Below, piece by piece: positions 50,739 to 61,012 of a DNA stretch of 64,000 bases. The notes under the pieces were generated by a model, which saw only the letters and a program-made list of their open reading frames with translations, was not told the origin of the DNA and searched no databases. The translations under genes and the position numbers were made by a program. Source of the stretch: Chondrus crispus (lineage: Eukaryota > Rhodophyta > Florideophyceae > Gigartinales > Gigartinaceae); NCBI RefSeq assembly GCF_000350225.1, contig NW_005178809.1, positions 265,009 through 329,008 of the forward strand. The letters are read 5' to 3'. Position 1 is the first letter of the stretch; the number at the start of each line of letters is the position of its first letter.

Positions 50739-53308
50739 ATGAGTCAAGAATACGCCACCTCGATCCGGTCCGAACCGGCGGATCCGAGGGCCGCCGTTAT
50801 GCACGCACCAGCACCGCCGTTCGGCGACGGCGACGCCGGTCACCGAGACCGCGAACCGTCGCCCGAGTCCCCCGAAGGACAAGTGGCTGCGATGTTCGAT
50901 CGCATAGCTGACTACATCGACGAAGTCCGTACTTCACTCCGTATAGACGTGACGGACGCCGTCTACTCGCGATGTATGGACGAGCTCCGCTCCCTACGTG
51001 AAGGGAGGTTCGATCGAGTCAGCCAGTCCTTGGAGAATCTCCGAGCACTAGTCGACGAGTTACACTCGCGACTGGTGCTCGTCGAAGACTCACGCCTCGC
51101 ACAGCCCGTACTGCATGGGCATGGCCGCCCCACGAGGCCGACCTCGACGAGACGTCCCGACGATCGACCGTCCTAGTCAGCAGAACAGTTGGGTGCGTTC
51201 GCGCACCTTTCCGCCGAGCTCAACGCTACGCGACAGCGTGCTCGTGACATGGAACGGACCATGGCCGCAAGGCTGCCCGGCGCCCCCACGAGAGGGCCCG
51301 GTGGTGTCGTACCTCCGAGCGCCGTCGCTCCGGAAGGTTGGCGTCCGACGGGCGCCGACCCCAGTCGGACTGCAGGAGGAAACCGTCCTCCGATGGGCGC
51401 CAATCTCGCGTCCGAGACACAAGCATTGCCGCCTATCCCCGGAAGTAGGCGGCAAATGGACCGCGTATCGTACGCCGATGAACAGGACCGTGGAGGAGCC
51501 GCCCGCGGATCCGGAGAACCGATTTTCTCCGTCGATCCCCGCTGGGGCGGCTACCCGCCGGCGAGTTACGCCGAGCACCCAGGTCCGGTAGACGTCCGTA
51601 CGCTACCGGTTACCTCCTTTGGCACGCTGGGTCCCGCTGAACCCGGGCTTGAGCCGGTGCATACGATGATCCAGGAGTTCAACGCCGTCGCTGACTCTCG
51701 TATGTACCGCTTGGACAACACCTCGAGGCTCGTCACTTCGGGTGACGCGGGACGGATCGCGAAGTACGTCCAACGCTGTCGTGGGATCCTTCCCACGATG
51801 CGTAGCTTCGACGGTACGGACCCGATCGAGCTGCTGCCGTTCTTGAAGGATATTCGGATAAACTTCAACTCGCAACACCTGACCGAAGGTGTTGCGGTGA
51901 GAGTTCTCGCGCACTTCTTAGAGCGCGACGCGGAGCGCCTGTATACGAGTTATACGATGAGTGACCTCCGCGCCGGCCAACTACACGACGACGTGAGTTG
52001 GCCGGGGCTCGTGAACCAGTTCCTGAAACGCTACCTAACCCACGACGTGTTAGGTGAAGCGTACGACGCTGTCGCGACGGCGCGACAGCAATCTCATGAA
52101 ACGGAGAGCACGTTGGCAGACCAGCTCGAAACTGCCGCGTTCCGGTGCACGGCAGTGTTCTCCGAACAGTCCCTCGTGCACTACTTCGTGCGGGGACTCG
52201 CTCCTGCGACCCGTGCCGCAGTTTCCGAGACAGTGCAGCGGCTGCCGAACCGCCAGAAGACCGATCTTCCGACCATCCGCCGTATCGCAACGGCGGAAGG
52301 AACCACTCACCGCGCTCGACACGGTTCACCTCTGCCGGATTCGAAACCGGCAGGGAGGGCTGGCAGGACTACGAAGTCCGCCGCAACAAGTTCGCCAGCC
52401 TCTACCCTCCATGTCGGGGAGGATGAGTGGCACGCCGACCCTGTCCTCACTACGCAAGGAGCAGGGCCAGTAGGGGGTCGACCCCCTTCACCAATGTCGA
52501 CCGGAACGACGTCGAGTTACGCGACCGCGTGTGCAGCCACTCCAAGAGCGCCCAGGGGTACGGACCCCCGGGTCGCTGAGCTCGACATCTCAAACCAAGA
52601 TACCGGAGGTGAAGCCCCTCGCGTGCCCCTCCTCACCGATGAGGAGGCGCGTCACGCGGCGGCCTTCGCCTCAACGGACGGCAGCGCGTACGTGTGGTGG
52701 CTATGTCGTACGTACGGACACGCCATGTACGCCTGCCCGTTCCTGTCGCCAGAACAACGAATGTTCACGGCGTACAGGAACTACCGCTACCAGATGGAGA
52801 CGCGCCCCGGGGCGCCCAATCTCCTCCGGCAAGCGGTCGGCGAGGGTCGTCCCCCGCGTCAAGGTTCCCGAATCGTTCGGGTGGGGGCGCTCGCTTCGCC
52901 CCCCGTGGGGACGGGTACCGTCGTAACGAAGTCGATCGTCGGGATCGACCCACCTACCGGCAGGCGGACACAAGGTACCCCCGACAAGGAGAAAGAGGGG
53001 ACCGAGACCGTTCTCGGTTACCCCAACAGGTACAAAATGCGATAATGTACCTGCAAGACTGGGTAGAGGATCCGTACTCCCTACCCACAGAGAGTCACGA
53101 AGGAGAGCCGACTCGCTTCGTCCCCCATATCCTGCGACGACCGGACGCCGCAGGTCAAGACCCGGAAGTACCCGAGTACTTCGCCAAGGCTGCCGAGCCG
53201 CAGGGGGGGAATAGTCCCGACCCACGCGGCCGGCTACCCGGAGAAGACCTGGCCGTCGATAGCCAGGGGGGTAGCTCCGATAGCACCGGTAGTTCGAAAA
53301 AAGGGTAA
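50739..53308 (+). pseudogene. Chromovirus gag, one in-frame TAG and a frame change
   Basis: The ATG at 50739 (MSQEYATSIRSEP) opens a gag frame with a coiled-coil-like N-terminus (IADYIDEVRTSLR...SQSLENLRALVDELHSRL). It has a TAG at 51174-51176, then the capsid region (RSFDGTDPIELLPFLKDIR; YTSYTMSDLR). The nucleocapsid reads WWLCRTYGHAMYACPF: the first Cys of a C-x2-C-x4-H-x4-C knuckle appears to be Trp. From about 52830 the protein-like reading moves to another frame (Arg/Pro-rich, then MYLQDWVEDPYSLPTESHEG) and ends at 53308. Confidence 0.75.
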
Positions 53309-53388
53309 AGACGGTTACGTACACACGGTCGCGTGAGCCGTCTTTTCCCTATGAACTAGACCGGTCCCCGCGTGCTCGCCAAGGACAC

Positions 53389-53418
53389 GGGGGGTATTGT
53401 CCGACAATACACCCCCCG
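53389..53418 (+). promoter_or_regulatory. Strong hairpin just upstream of the pol ATG
   Basis: GTATTGTC-C-GACAATAC (53394-53410) is a perfect palindrome flanked by G6 and C6 runs, which extend the stem. It lies about 30 nt before the pol start codon, between the end of gag and pol. Confidence 0.6.
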
Positions 53419-53448
53419 CCATCGGAGTCGAGCAGGGGGACTCCAGCA

Positions 53449-56400
53449 ATGTCGACATGGCAGGAGAAACCCAACACCGAGGCCAACGAAGACCCGATGT
53501 TGGAAGAAGGCACCACTGGGACACCCGACATCCCAGTGAAGCGCAACGAGCGAGACGCGGTTAACGCCGACCGAGTTGAGTCGGTCGACCTCCTGACCCC
53601 CGTGAGCCCAAGGTCGCCGACGAAATGTCCGCCTCGTACGGACTCCAGCACCTGGACGGGCGTCACTGAGACGCGAACGTCCCCCGGCTCGAGCCGAAGA
53701 AAACGCAAGAGGGGCCAACGCCGAAGTCGAAGGCCCCGGCGGAACGACCTCACCGATAAGGTCGCGCCCAAGGTGGTGGATGGCCTCGTATGCCTCATGA
53801 CGTCGAAAATATATAACGTCTTGGGCTCCGTGGCCACCGAAGGCAACGCGTTTAAGCCCCACACGATCGCCGTCGACACGTGCTCGGGCTACAACTTGGT
53901 TAGGAAGGCCGACCTCCCTCCCGACTGGGCCCGCTACGTAATACGGGACGCGCCATTACCACGCCTGACTGGCGCGAACAGTAACCCGCTTCGACTTACG
54001 GCGGTCGTCCGCCTCGCGGTCCGGCTGCGGAACACGACGTTCCGCATACCTTTCGTAGTGGCCGAACAACTCGCTGTTCCCGTTCTACTTGGGACCGCGT
54101 TCATTGATGCGCACGTACGCAGCATCGACATCGACGTACAGAAGCTCGAACTTCGTCACGGTGGCTCGGTAGCCATCGTCAATGGGAAGGGGGAACCGAC
54201 TTGCCCCACTAGGCGACACGGTCGCCAAACGAGTCGTCCGGAGGTACGCGAGGAGGCCCCGCAGGCGATCCGAATAGCCCGCTGGGTTACCATCCCCGCG
54301 ATGTCGCAAGCCCGTGTGCGTGTGACAACTGCGGGGAGGGGTCTCGTGTTCCTGGAGCCCAAGCCCTCACTCCAACACCTGCATGGAGTGAGGCTGACGA
54401 ATGGCGTCGCGGAAGTCCTACCGAACCAGACATTCGAAGTCATCGTCGCGAACTTCTCGCGACGGGAGAGGCGGCTTCCGAAGCACACCGTCGTCAGATA
54501 CGCGAAGCGCAACCCCCTCGCGATCCTCACGCCAGAACGTCGAGTCGCTGAGGCGGTCGCGCTCGCGTTGCACCTGACTGACTTGACCGATCAAGTCGGA
54601 GAGACAGGAGCTGGCCGATCCAGCTCCGACGAGAAGGCAACCGCTGGGAATGAAGGGGTTGACCCGGACGAACGGTCACCTATATCCCAACCGACGGCAG
54701 AGGGTACTGTACCCCCCCAGCAGAAGGATCCCGAAAATCCACCGATGGATTGGGAAAAAGAAATTGATTTATCATACATCGACGATGACAAGCTCCGTGG
54801 CCACGTGCTCGAAATGCTCCGTAAGCACTCGAGTCTGTGGAGCGGTGCGCTCGGAACGATCCAAGCCACAGAGCACCGCATTCCCCTCGAACCGGGAACG
54901 AAACCAATTCGTTCTATGCCCTATCGAAAGGGCCCGGCCATGCGCGAAATGGTCGCGAAGGAGGTCAACAAGATGTTGAACGCAGAGGTTATCGAGCCCG
55001 CGAGCACCGAGTGGGCGTCCCCGGTGGTGCTCGTACCGAAGAAAGACGGCTCTCTTCGGTTCTGCGTGGACTACCGACGTCTCAACGCGAAGACTGCAGC
55101 GGATTCGTATCCGCTGCCGCGTATGGACGACTGCATCGACTCGTTAGAAGATGCAGCCGTCTTTACGACGCTGGACTGCAATTCCGGTTATTGGCAGATC
55201 CCGGTCGCTCCGGAGGACCGGGATAAGACTACCTTCACGACACATATGGGTACGTACCGCCATTTGCGCATGCCGTTTGGATTAAAAGGGGCACCGGCCA
55301 CCTTCCAACGTGCCCTCGATATCATACTCTCCGGAGTCCGCTGGCAAATATGCCTCGTCTATCTCGACGACGTTATCGTGTTCTCGCGTACGGACGCGGA
55401 ACACGCAAGGCATCTCGATACCGTCTTGAGCTTGTTGCGGAGTGCCGGCATCTCCCTCAAGCTCAAGAAGTGCAGTTTCTTCCGTCCGAAGGTGCACTAC
55501 CTGGGGCACGTTATATCCCCAGGTAAGTTGAGCGTGGCTGATACGGCAATCAACGCCTTCAAGACGTTCACGTTCCCGAGGACGCTGACGCAGGTGCGCT
55601 CGTTCCTCGGGGCGTGTAACGTGTATCGTCGCTTCGTCAAGGGCTTCTCGAAGATTGCCCGTCCGTTAACCGATATAACGCGCAAGGACTGGGATCACGA
55701 TTTCGATAACCCAACGGAGGTTCAGCTTCAGGCTTTCGAAAGCCTGAAGGCGGCGATGATCTCCCCGCAGATCCTCGCGCTACCACGGTACGGCCGACCG
55801 TACCTGTTGGACACTGACGCCAGTGCATATCAACTCGGGTGCACCCTCCTACAGGAGCACGACGAGCCAAACGAATGGCGCCCCGTTGGGTACTGGTCGT
55901 ACTCACTAAGCGATAGCGAACGGAACTACAGCGCTACGGAGCGTGAGTGCTTCGCCGTGGTGTGGGCCGTCCGCACACTGCGGCCGTACATCGAAGGAAC
56001 CAAGTTCACCGTCCGGACGGACCACGACGCCCTCCGATGGCTCATGTCGCTCACGGAGACCTCGGGAAGACTCACCCGGTGGCGGCTACGTCTGGCTGAA
56101 TACGATTTCACCATTCAGTACCGCCCCGGGCGCGTGCATCAGGTGCCCGACGCCCTGTCACGACTCGTGTTGCCGAAGGTCGCCGATGACCCTCGCCCCA
56201 CCGTCGAGGTGGATGACGACATCCCCACTTTCGACGGGGGCACGACAGTTCGAGACGTATCGAACGAGCTCGCGGACCACGCTTGTACCGCAAGTTGCGA
56301 TCATCAGGCCGTCCATGTCTTCGTAACGACACGGAACCGAGCCGAAGCCCGAACAAGGTCGCGCGTACGGACGCGCGATGAACCGCGAGGTGACGACGAA

Positions 56401-58032
56401 GCCCCCGCTCTTCAAGGACCCAATTCGTTTTGGGAGGAGAACGACGAGTTCGACGCCGCCGACATACAGCGCGCCGAAGACCCCAAGGCTGGCGGGCTCG
56501 ACGCCCCGGTCGCCCCACCACAGGACGACCTTCCGGCCCCTCTTACGATAGAGGAGATAGCCGAGGAGCAACGCGTGGATGACTTCTGCCAAACCGTTTT
56601 GGCACGACAGTCAGAGTCCCGGGACTCCGCGTTCTTCGAGGACCACCAAGGGGTGCTCAAACGGAGACACCCCTTTGACCCTGATATCGTTCAGGTGGTG
56701 GTACCTCGGACGCTCCGCGCCAGGCTCCTTCGCCTGTGCCACAACCCGGCCATCGCAGGGCACCCGGGCCAGAACCGTATGTACTACGCACTTCGACGCG
56801 AGTACTACTGGCCCCACCTGGCTGCAGACGTGGCAGCCACGGTGCGAGGGTGTCGGACCTGCGCAATGAACCGGGTCAAGCTGAGGAAACATCTCAATCG
56901 ATTGAGATTGTTCCCAGCTACGAGGCCTCTCGAGAGCCTCGCCATCGACATCTTGGGGCCGCTTCCCAAGACCAAGACAGGAAAACGATTCCTGCTCGTG
57001 ATTACAGACCGTTTTAGCAAGCTGACGCAAGTCGTGGCGCTCCGCACGATAACCGCATACACCGTCGCGGTTGCGTTCTGCGAGTCGTGAGTGTTCAAAT
57101 ACGGCGTCCCTCGCACGTTGCTTTCGGACAACGGCCCTCAGTTTAATGCCAAGTTCTTCCACAGCACGTGCCGTGTTCTGGGGATAACGAATTTGTACAC
57201 TTCGGCGTACCATCCCCAGACGAACGGGCAAGTCGAGCGATATAACCGAACAATCGCCTCGATGCTGAGGAACTACGTGGGTGAACACCAGGACGACTGG
57301 GATGTGTACGTGGGGCCGCTTACGTACGCGTACAACTCCCACGTACATCGCACCACACGTACCACGCCGTTTGAGCTCGTGCTCAGCAGGCCACCGCCGG
57401 AGTTCTCTCTCCGACGGGCGGACGGCGACGCGCCCCCTTCTGATAGGGAGAACCAACGTGCCGAGTTCCTCAAGACCTTGGACTCGACTATCCAGAAGGC
57501 CTACGGAAGCCTTCGGCGAACGCAAGCTCGCTATAAACGCGACTTCGACAAGCGTATTCGGCGCATCAACTCGCGCCTCAAGGCAGGTGACAACGTATAT
57601 CTGAACCCCACCGATGGGGGGAAGACATCAAACAAGCTGGCTTCCCCGGCTGTCGGACCGTACCGAGTTCTCGCGAACGACCAGCGCACCATCACGATCG
57701 ATCGTGATGGAGTTACCGAGCACGTCTCGGCAGACCGCTGCGTCTACGCACTCCCGCCGGCGAACGCGCCAAGGGCTAGCACGACTACCCCCGAAGACCT
57801 TGCCGACAAGATCAACGAAGGCACACAGTATGCCGTCGAACGGCTACTCAAGCATCGCGTCATGGAGGATGGAACTACGAAGTTCCTCATTAAATGGGCA
57901 GACTACGACCAACCCACCTGGACATCGCGTACACACGTCCCCGAGGAGCTAATGTCACGCTACGCCAAAAGACTCCGGACACGTACAGGTAGAGACCTCC
58001 TCTCTGAGCTGAACGCGGACGTTCAGCCTTGA
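53449..58032 (+). pseudogene. Chromovirus pol: protease, RT, RNase H, integrase, chromodomain; single TGA
   Basis: This is a single frame of 1,527 codons with one stop, TGA at 57088-57090. It starts at its own ATG. The protease motif reads AVDTCSGYNLV, D-T-C where D-T/S-G is expected. RT is intact: RFCVDYRRLN, LDCNSGYWQIPV, YLDDVIVFS. RNase H has DTDASAYQLG, ATERECFAVVWA, VRTDHDAL and ends RVHQVPDALSRLV. Integrase has the HHCC region (HNPAIAGHPG...CRTCAMN), AIDILGPLP, LLSDNGPQF and NGQVERYNR: all three acidic residues are present. The TGA falls between the first two, before VFKYGVPR, where Trp fits. The C-terminus is a chromodomain (YAVERLLKHR...FLIKWADYDQPTWT...PEELMSRYAK), which defines chromoviruses. 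Confidence 0.92.
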
Positions 58033-58041
58033 GGAGGGGGC
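58014..58041 (+). repeat. 28-bp direct repeat, first copy (end of pol plus polypurine tract)
   Basis: This is an exact match to 60281-60308. It includes the last pol codons, the TGA stop and the purine run GAGGAGGGGG. Confidence 0.9.
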
Positions 58042-60308
58042 CCTCAACCGCCCTGTCGCGGTCTGACATCAAACAGCACGAGCAAACCGAAAGGAAACCC
58101 ACGGTTGTGCAGCAGCCCTCATCGGAGGGACACCGCAGAAGACGAAGCCAGATGTCAAGACGTATTGACGAACAAGGAAAATTACGAGAGAACGCGACTA
58201 TGCCCAAAACTTAGGGACCACCGAAGCCGACAGGCTGCGGGAGAGAAGACACCACATGCGACAAGAGGCTAGAAATAAGAAAGAAAGGACACAGGTTCCT
58301 CCGAAGGAGGGGCGACCCTCGCCCGACACTAGCTCGCTCACGCAACCGTTCCCAGACAGGGGATCCGAATCCCTTATCACTCCAGGAACGCCTCCTTGAG
58401 ATATGCTCGCGACCGAAAAACCCGTAGCGGACGTCAACAGGCCGCAGGAGACCCACAGTTAATATACCGCCCTCAATACGCCGCGGGGAAGTTAACCCGG
58501 CGATAAAAGGGACCCGTGTACCATCGCTAGGGTCGATGCCCCAAGGAGCGCGCGTAATGCACGAACGGAGACTCCGCGAGGGAAGTGGAGTTGATCATGC
58601 CACGCGCCAAGACGGTAGACGAAGAGCGGACAAGCGAGAGCGATCCGAGGGGACAGACACCGACACCTGCGCACGGACGCGAGACACTGCGAACCCACCG
58701 CCGACGCATGCCCCATACTGTACTGAGGAAAAATAGGTGGAATGAGAACGCCGCACACGAGCGTCGCCGGAGACGCGCGGGACGCGCCACGCACTGGCGT
58801 CATCCCCAAATCACAACCGCCACCACCCCCTGAAATTATTTGAGAGAATTAAGCGGAGAAAATACACCCGCGCGGGCATGGAATGTACGAGTACTGTACG
58901 CCATACGGCAGGCAACAAGGACACCGGACGACGCTGCCCAGGAGTACAAGGAACAAACGCCCCGAAGGTACAAACGTCCGCCCCCCGGCCTCCGTCCTGG
59001 CCGAAGAGGTATTCGGGCGTGAGATCGGGCGCACGCCCGCACGGAGCGGGTGCCTCGAAACCTTGGCGCGCGACCGCCAAGCCGTCCAAACGGCTCTTCC
59101 CTCTCTGAAACTCTGCCCCAAAGACGTAAGGCGCCGGGGTATGCAAACCCACGACTGTCGACGCTACTAACGACTCCGCTGCGACGCACGCGTTCTCATC
59201 GATTTTTCGCGCGCACGGGGGCCTGGTCGCGTTCGGCACGACGGGCCGAGAAGCAAGACCTGAGGCGGAGCCTCGTCGAGAGGGCAGAGACACTCCGCCT
59301 CCCGCGCACGGAATTGCCGGTGCGTCGCGAACAGCGCCGGAAGAAGTGTGGACGGACACGCTGAAGACTACGCCGAGCCCGGGCACCGGCCTGGAGACCG
59401 TCACTTCGGAGGAGAGGGAACCCACCTACTGGACGAACAGTATGTCGTGGGGAGGGGGACGCCTCGAATAGCGTCCTGTCGAGGGACACGGCTCACCGCT
59501 TCAGAGTGGCGAGCCAAGTACACGACGTAGGAAGAGGAAGGCCGCAGACGGAAATAACGAGCCGGGGCATAGCGTCCAAGGAACGGCTTAGCATCCGGAA
59601 AGAGGCTACCGCAACGCGACGTGTTCGACACTGCATCGCCCTTACCCTAGCGAACTCTCCGTCCGGCATCGTATGAGCGCTGAAGGTCGTCCCAGACAAC
59701 GTCCTCATTCGGATCCGCAAGCTCGCGTGACGAACGCGAGAGCAAAAAGGGAGTGTTGCTGGAACGATCTCGACGGACGACGTCGACTCACGGGAGCCGC
59801 GAACCCTCTGGAACGGCTGATCTGTGGACCACGGGCGCACGACCGCGCCGGGTTGCCTCGTGATACGCCCCTCTGGGGGCACGAAGCCAGCGACGGTCGG
59901 CCTGCAGGGACCAGGGCCCTAGAGGGAGGCGGGGAGGAGCGCGGAGGCTCCGGTACGCCGGCAACGGGGGCGGAGGTAGGACCTTCGATGGAGGTCGGCA
60001 TACCGACCCGGACGGCGAGACACCCCACGAACAGGGGGACAACCACAGTGGTGTGGCGAGAATGGCCAGGGCCAGACAGAAAGGAACGAGAAGCCCTCAC
60101 TCGCGAGGGAGCGAGGGGGCGGCGAGGGTGAGAGCAGTGCAGGGAGAGCGCGGCCGCGTGGATGGCGGAGAGGTGGAATACGCGCGATGAGAAGGACGGG
60201 TCAGGTGGAATCCTGGTCAAGTCTAAGACTGCAAAGGGGGGATCCGACATGGTCGCCTCTACAAGCCCGAGAGCACTGACCGCGGACGTTCAGCCTTGAG
60301 GAGGGGGC
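58042..60308. other. 2.27-kb extra region between pol and 3' LTR of the chromovirus
   Basis: It is GC-rich with many overlapping frames on both strands (longest 204 codons minus at 58811-59425, 181 minus at 59705-60250, 152 plus at 59673-60131). All are Arg/Pro/Gly-rich as expected from GC content, with no domain recognised. It is flanked by the 28-bp direct repeat, whose second copy ends the region. Confidence 0.6.
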
Positions 60309-60310
60309 GG
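60281..60310 (+). promoter_or_regulatory. Second copy of the 28-bp repeat, containing the polypurine tract next to the 3' LTR
   Basis: GAGGAGGGGGCGG directly abuts the LTR start TGTAG. It is the primer for plus-strand DNA synthesis. Confidence 0.8.
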
Positions 60311-61012
60311 TGTAGTATAACCCCCCCCCTGGGGGGTTTAAATTAGATTAGATCAAGAACTAGATCAGCTACTGTAGAGCGTCGAGCTCTACAGTACCAC
60401 CGCGCGTGTCCACGTGTACACCACGGGGACAAGGGACATGCGCATACACGTGCACACGTGTACAGCGCGCGAACGAAGCGCGCACAAACCACGGGTGATA
60501 CGTGTACTGTCAGCCTCGACATAGCTGACAGTATTACAGTGCAGGCCGACCTGCACTACAGTAGCCCACTACAGTACCTCGGTACTGTAGTGTTATGATA
60601 GATTGTTTTGTATATTAAATATGGAGCGGACTGACGGCGGCGGAGGGGGACAAGCACGGGCTGGTCCTCAACCGACCGCCAAGGTCAGTCCACCCAGCTT
60701 ATTCTAAACGTCGCCTTCGCTCTTCGCGCGCGTTTAGTCGGAGCCGAGCCGGAGTGGACGCGCAGCACGCGTGCGAGCACGGAACCGCCTCCGCCCGTCA
60801 GCACTGGTACGTCACCCAGTGCTGCTCCGGGGCGTCGAGGCGTCGATCCGCTCGTGCGTGCGCGCGTCCCTGCTCGCTCCCGCTCTACCACCGCTACCCG
60901 GGCCCGAGCCCGGTTCCGTAGCTGGTTGGCCCGCTTCACCCCTTCTCCGATCCGGGGTCTACAGGTCGAACTGCGCATACACCTCCAGTCGTCTGGGGGT
61001 GTTTATGCTACA
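60311..61012 (+). repeat. Chromovirus 3' LTR
   Basis: This 702-bp LTR is nearly identical to 49964-50663. Differences seen are a length change in the C/G run near the start and a few single-base changes (for example in the 50210/60563, 50292/60659 and 50453/60793 areas). Confidence 0.92.

Larger units (their letters stand above)
49964..61012 (+). mobile_element. Ty3/gypsy chromovirus, nearly complete, 11 kb
   Basis: This is a plus-strand gypsy element with 700- and 702-bp LTRs (TGTAGTATAA...TTATGCTACA) that differ at only a handful of positions by eye. Order: LTR, gag, protease, RT, RNase H, integrase with C-terminal chromodomain, a 2.27-kb region without a recognised gene, polypurine tract, LTR. 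Element length is large because of that extra region. Flanks do not show a target duplication: the left side is RT of another gypsy element, the right side is unrelated AT-richer DNA. That implies rearrangement or recombination at one end. Confidence 0.93.

Noticed and set aside
56611..57525. 304-codon minus-strand frame inside the chromovirus integrase
   Set aside because: It is antisense to a well-identified integrase with all motifs; a typical GC-driven shadow.
58811..59425. 204-codon minus-strand frame in the chromovirus insert as an antisense gene
   Set aside because: It is Arg/Ser/Pro-rich without domain, overlaps several equally long frames on both strands, and cannot be preferred without expression data.
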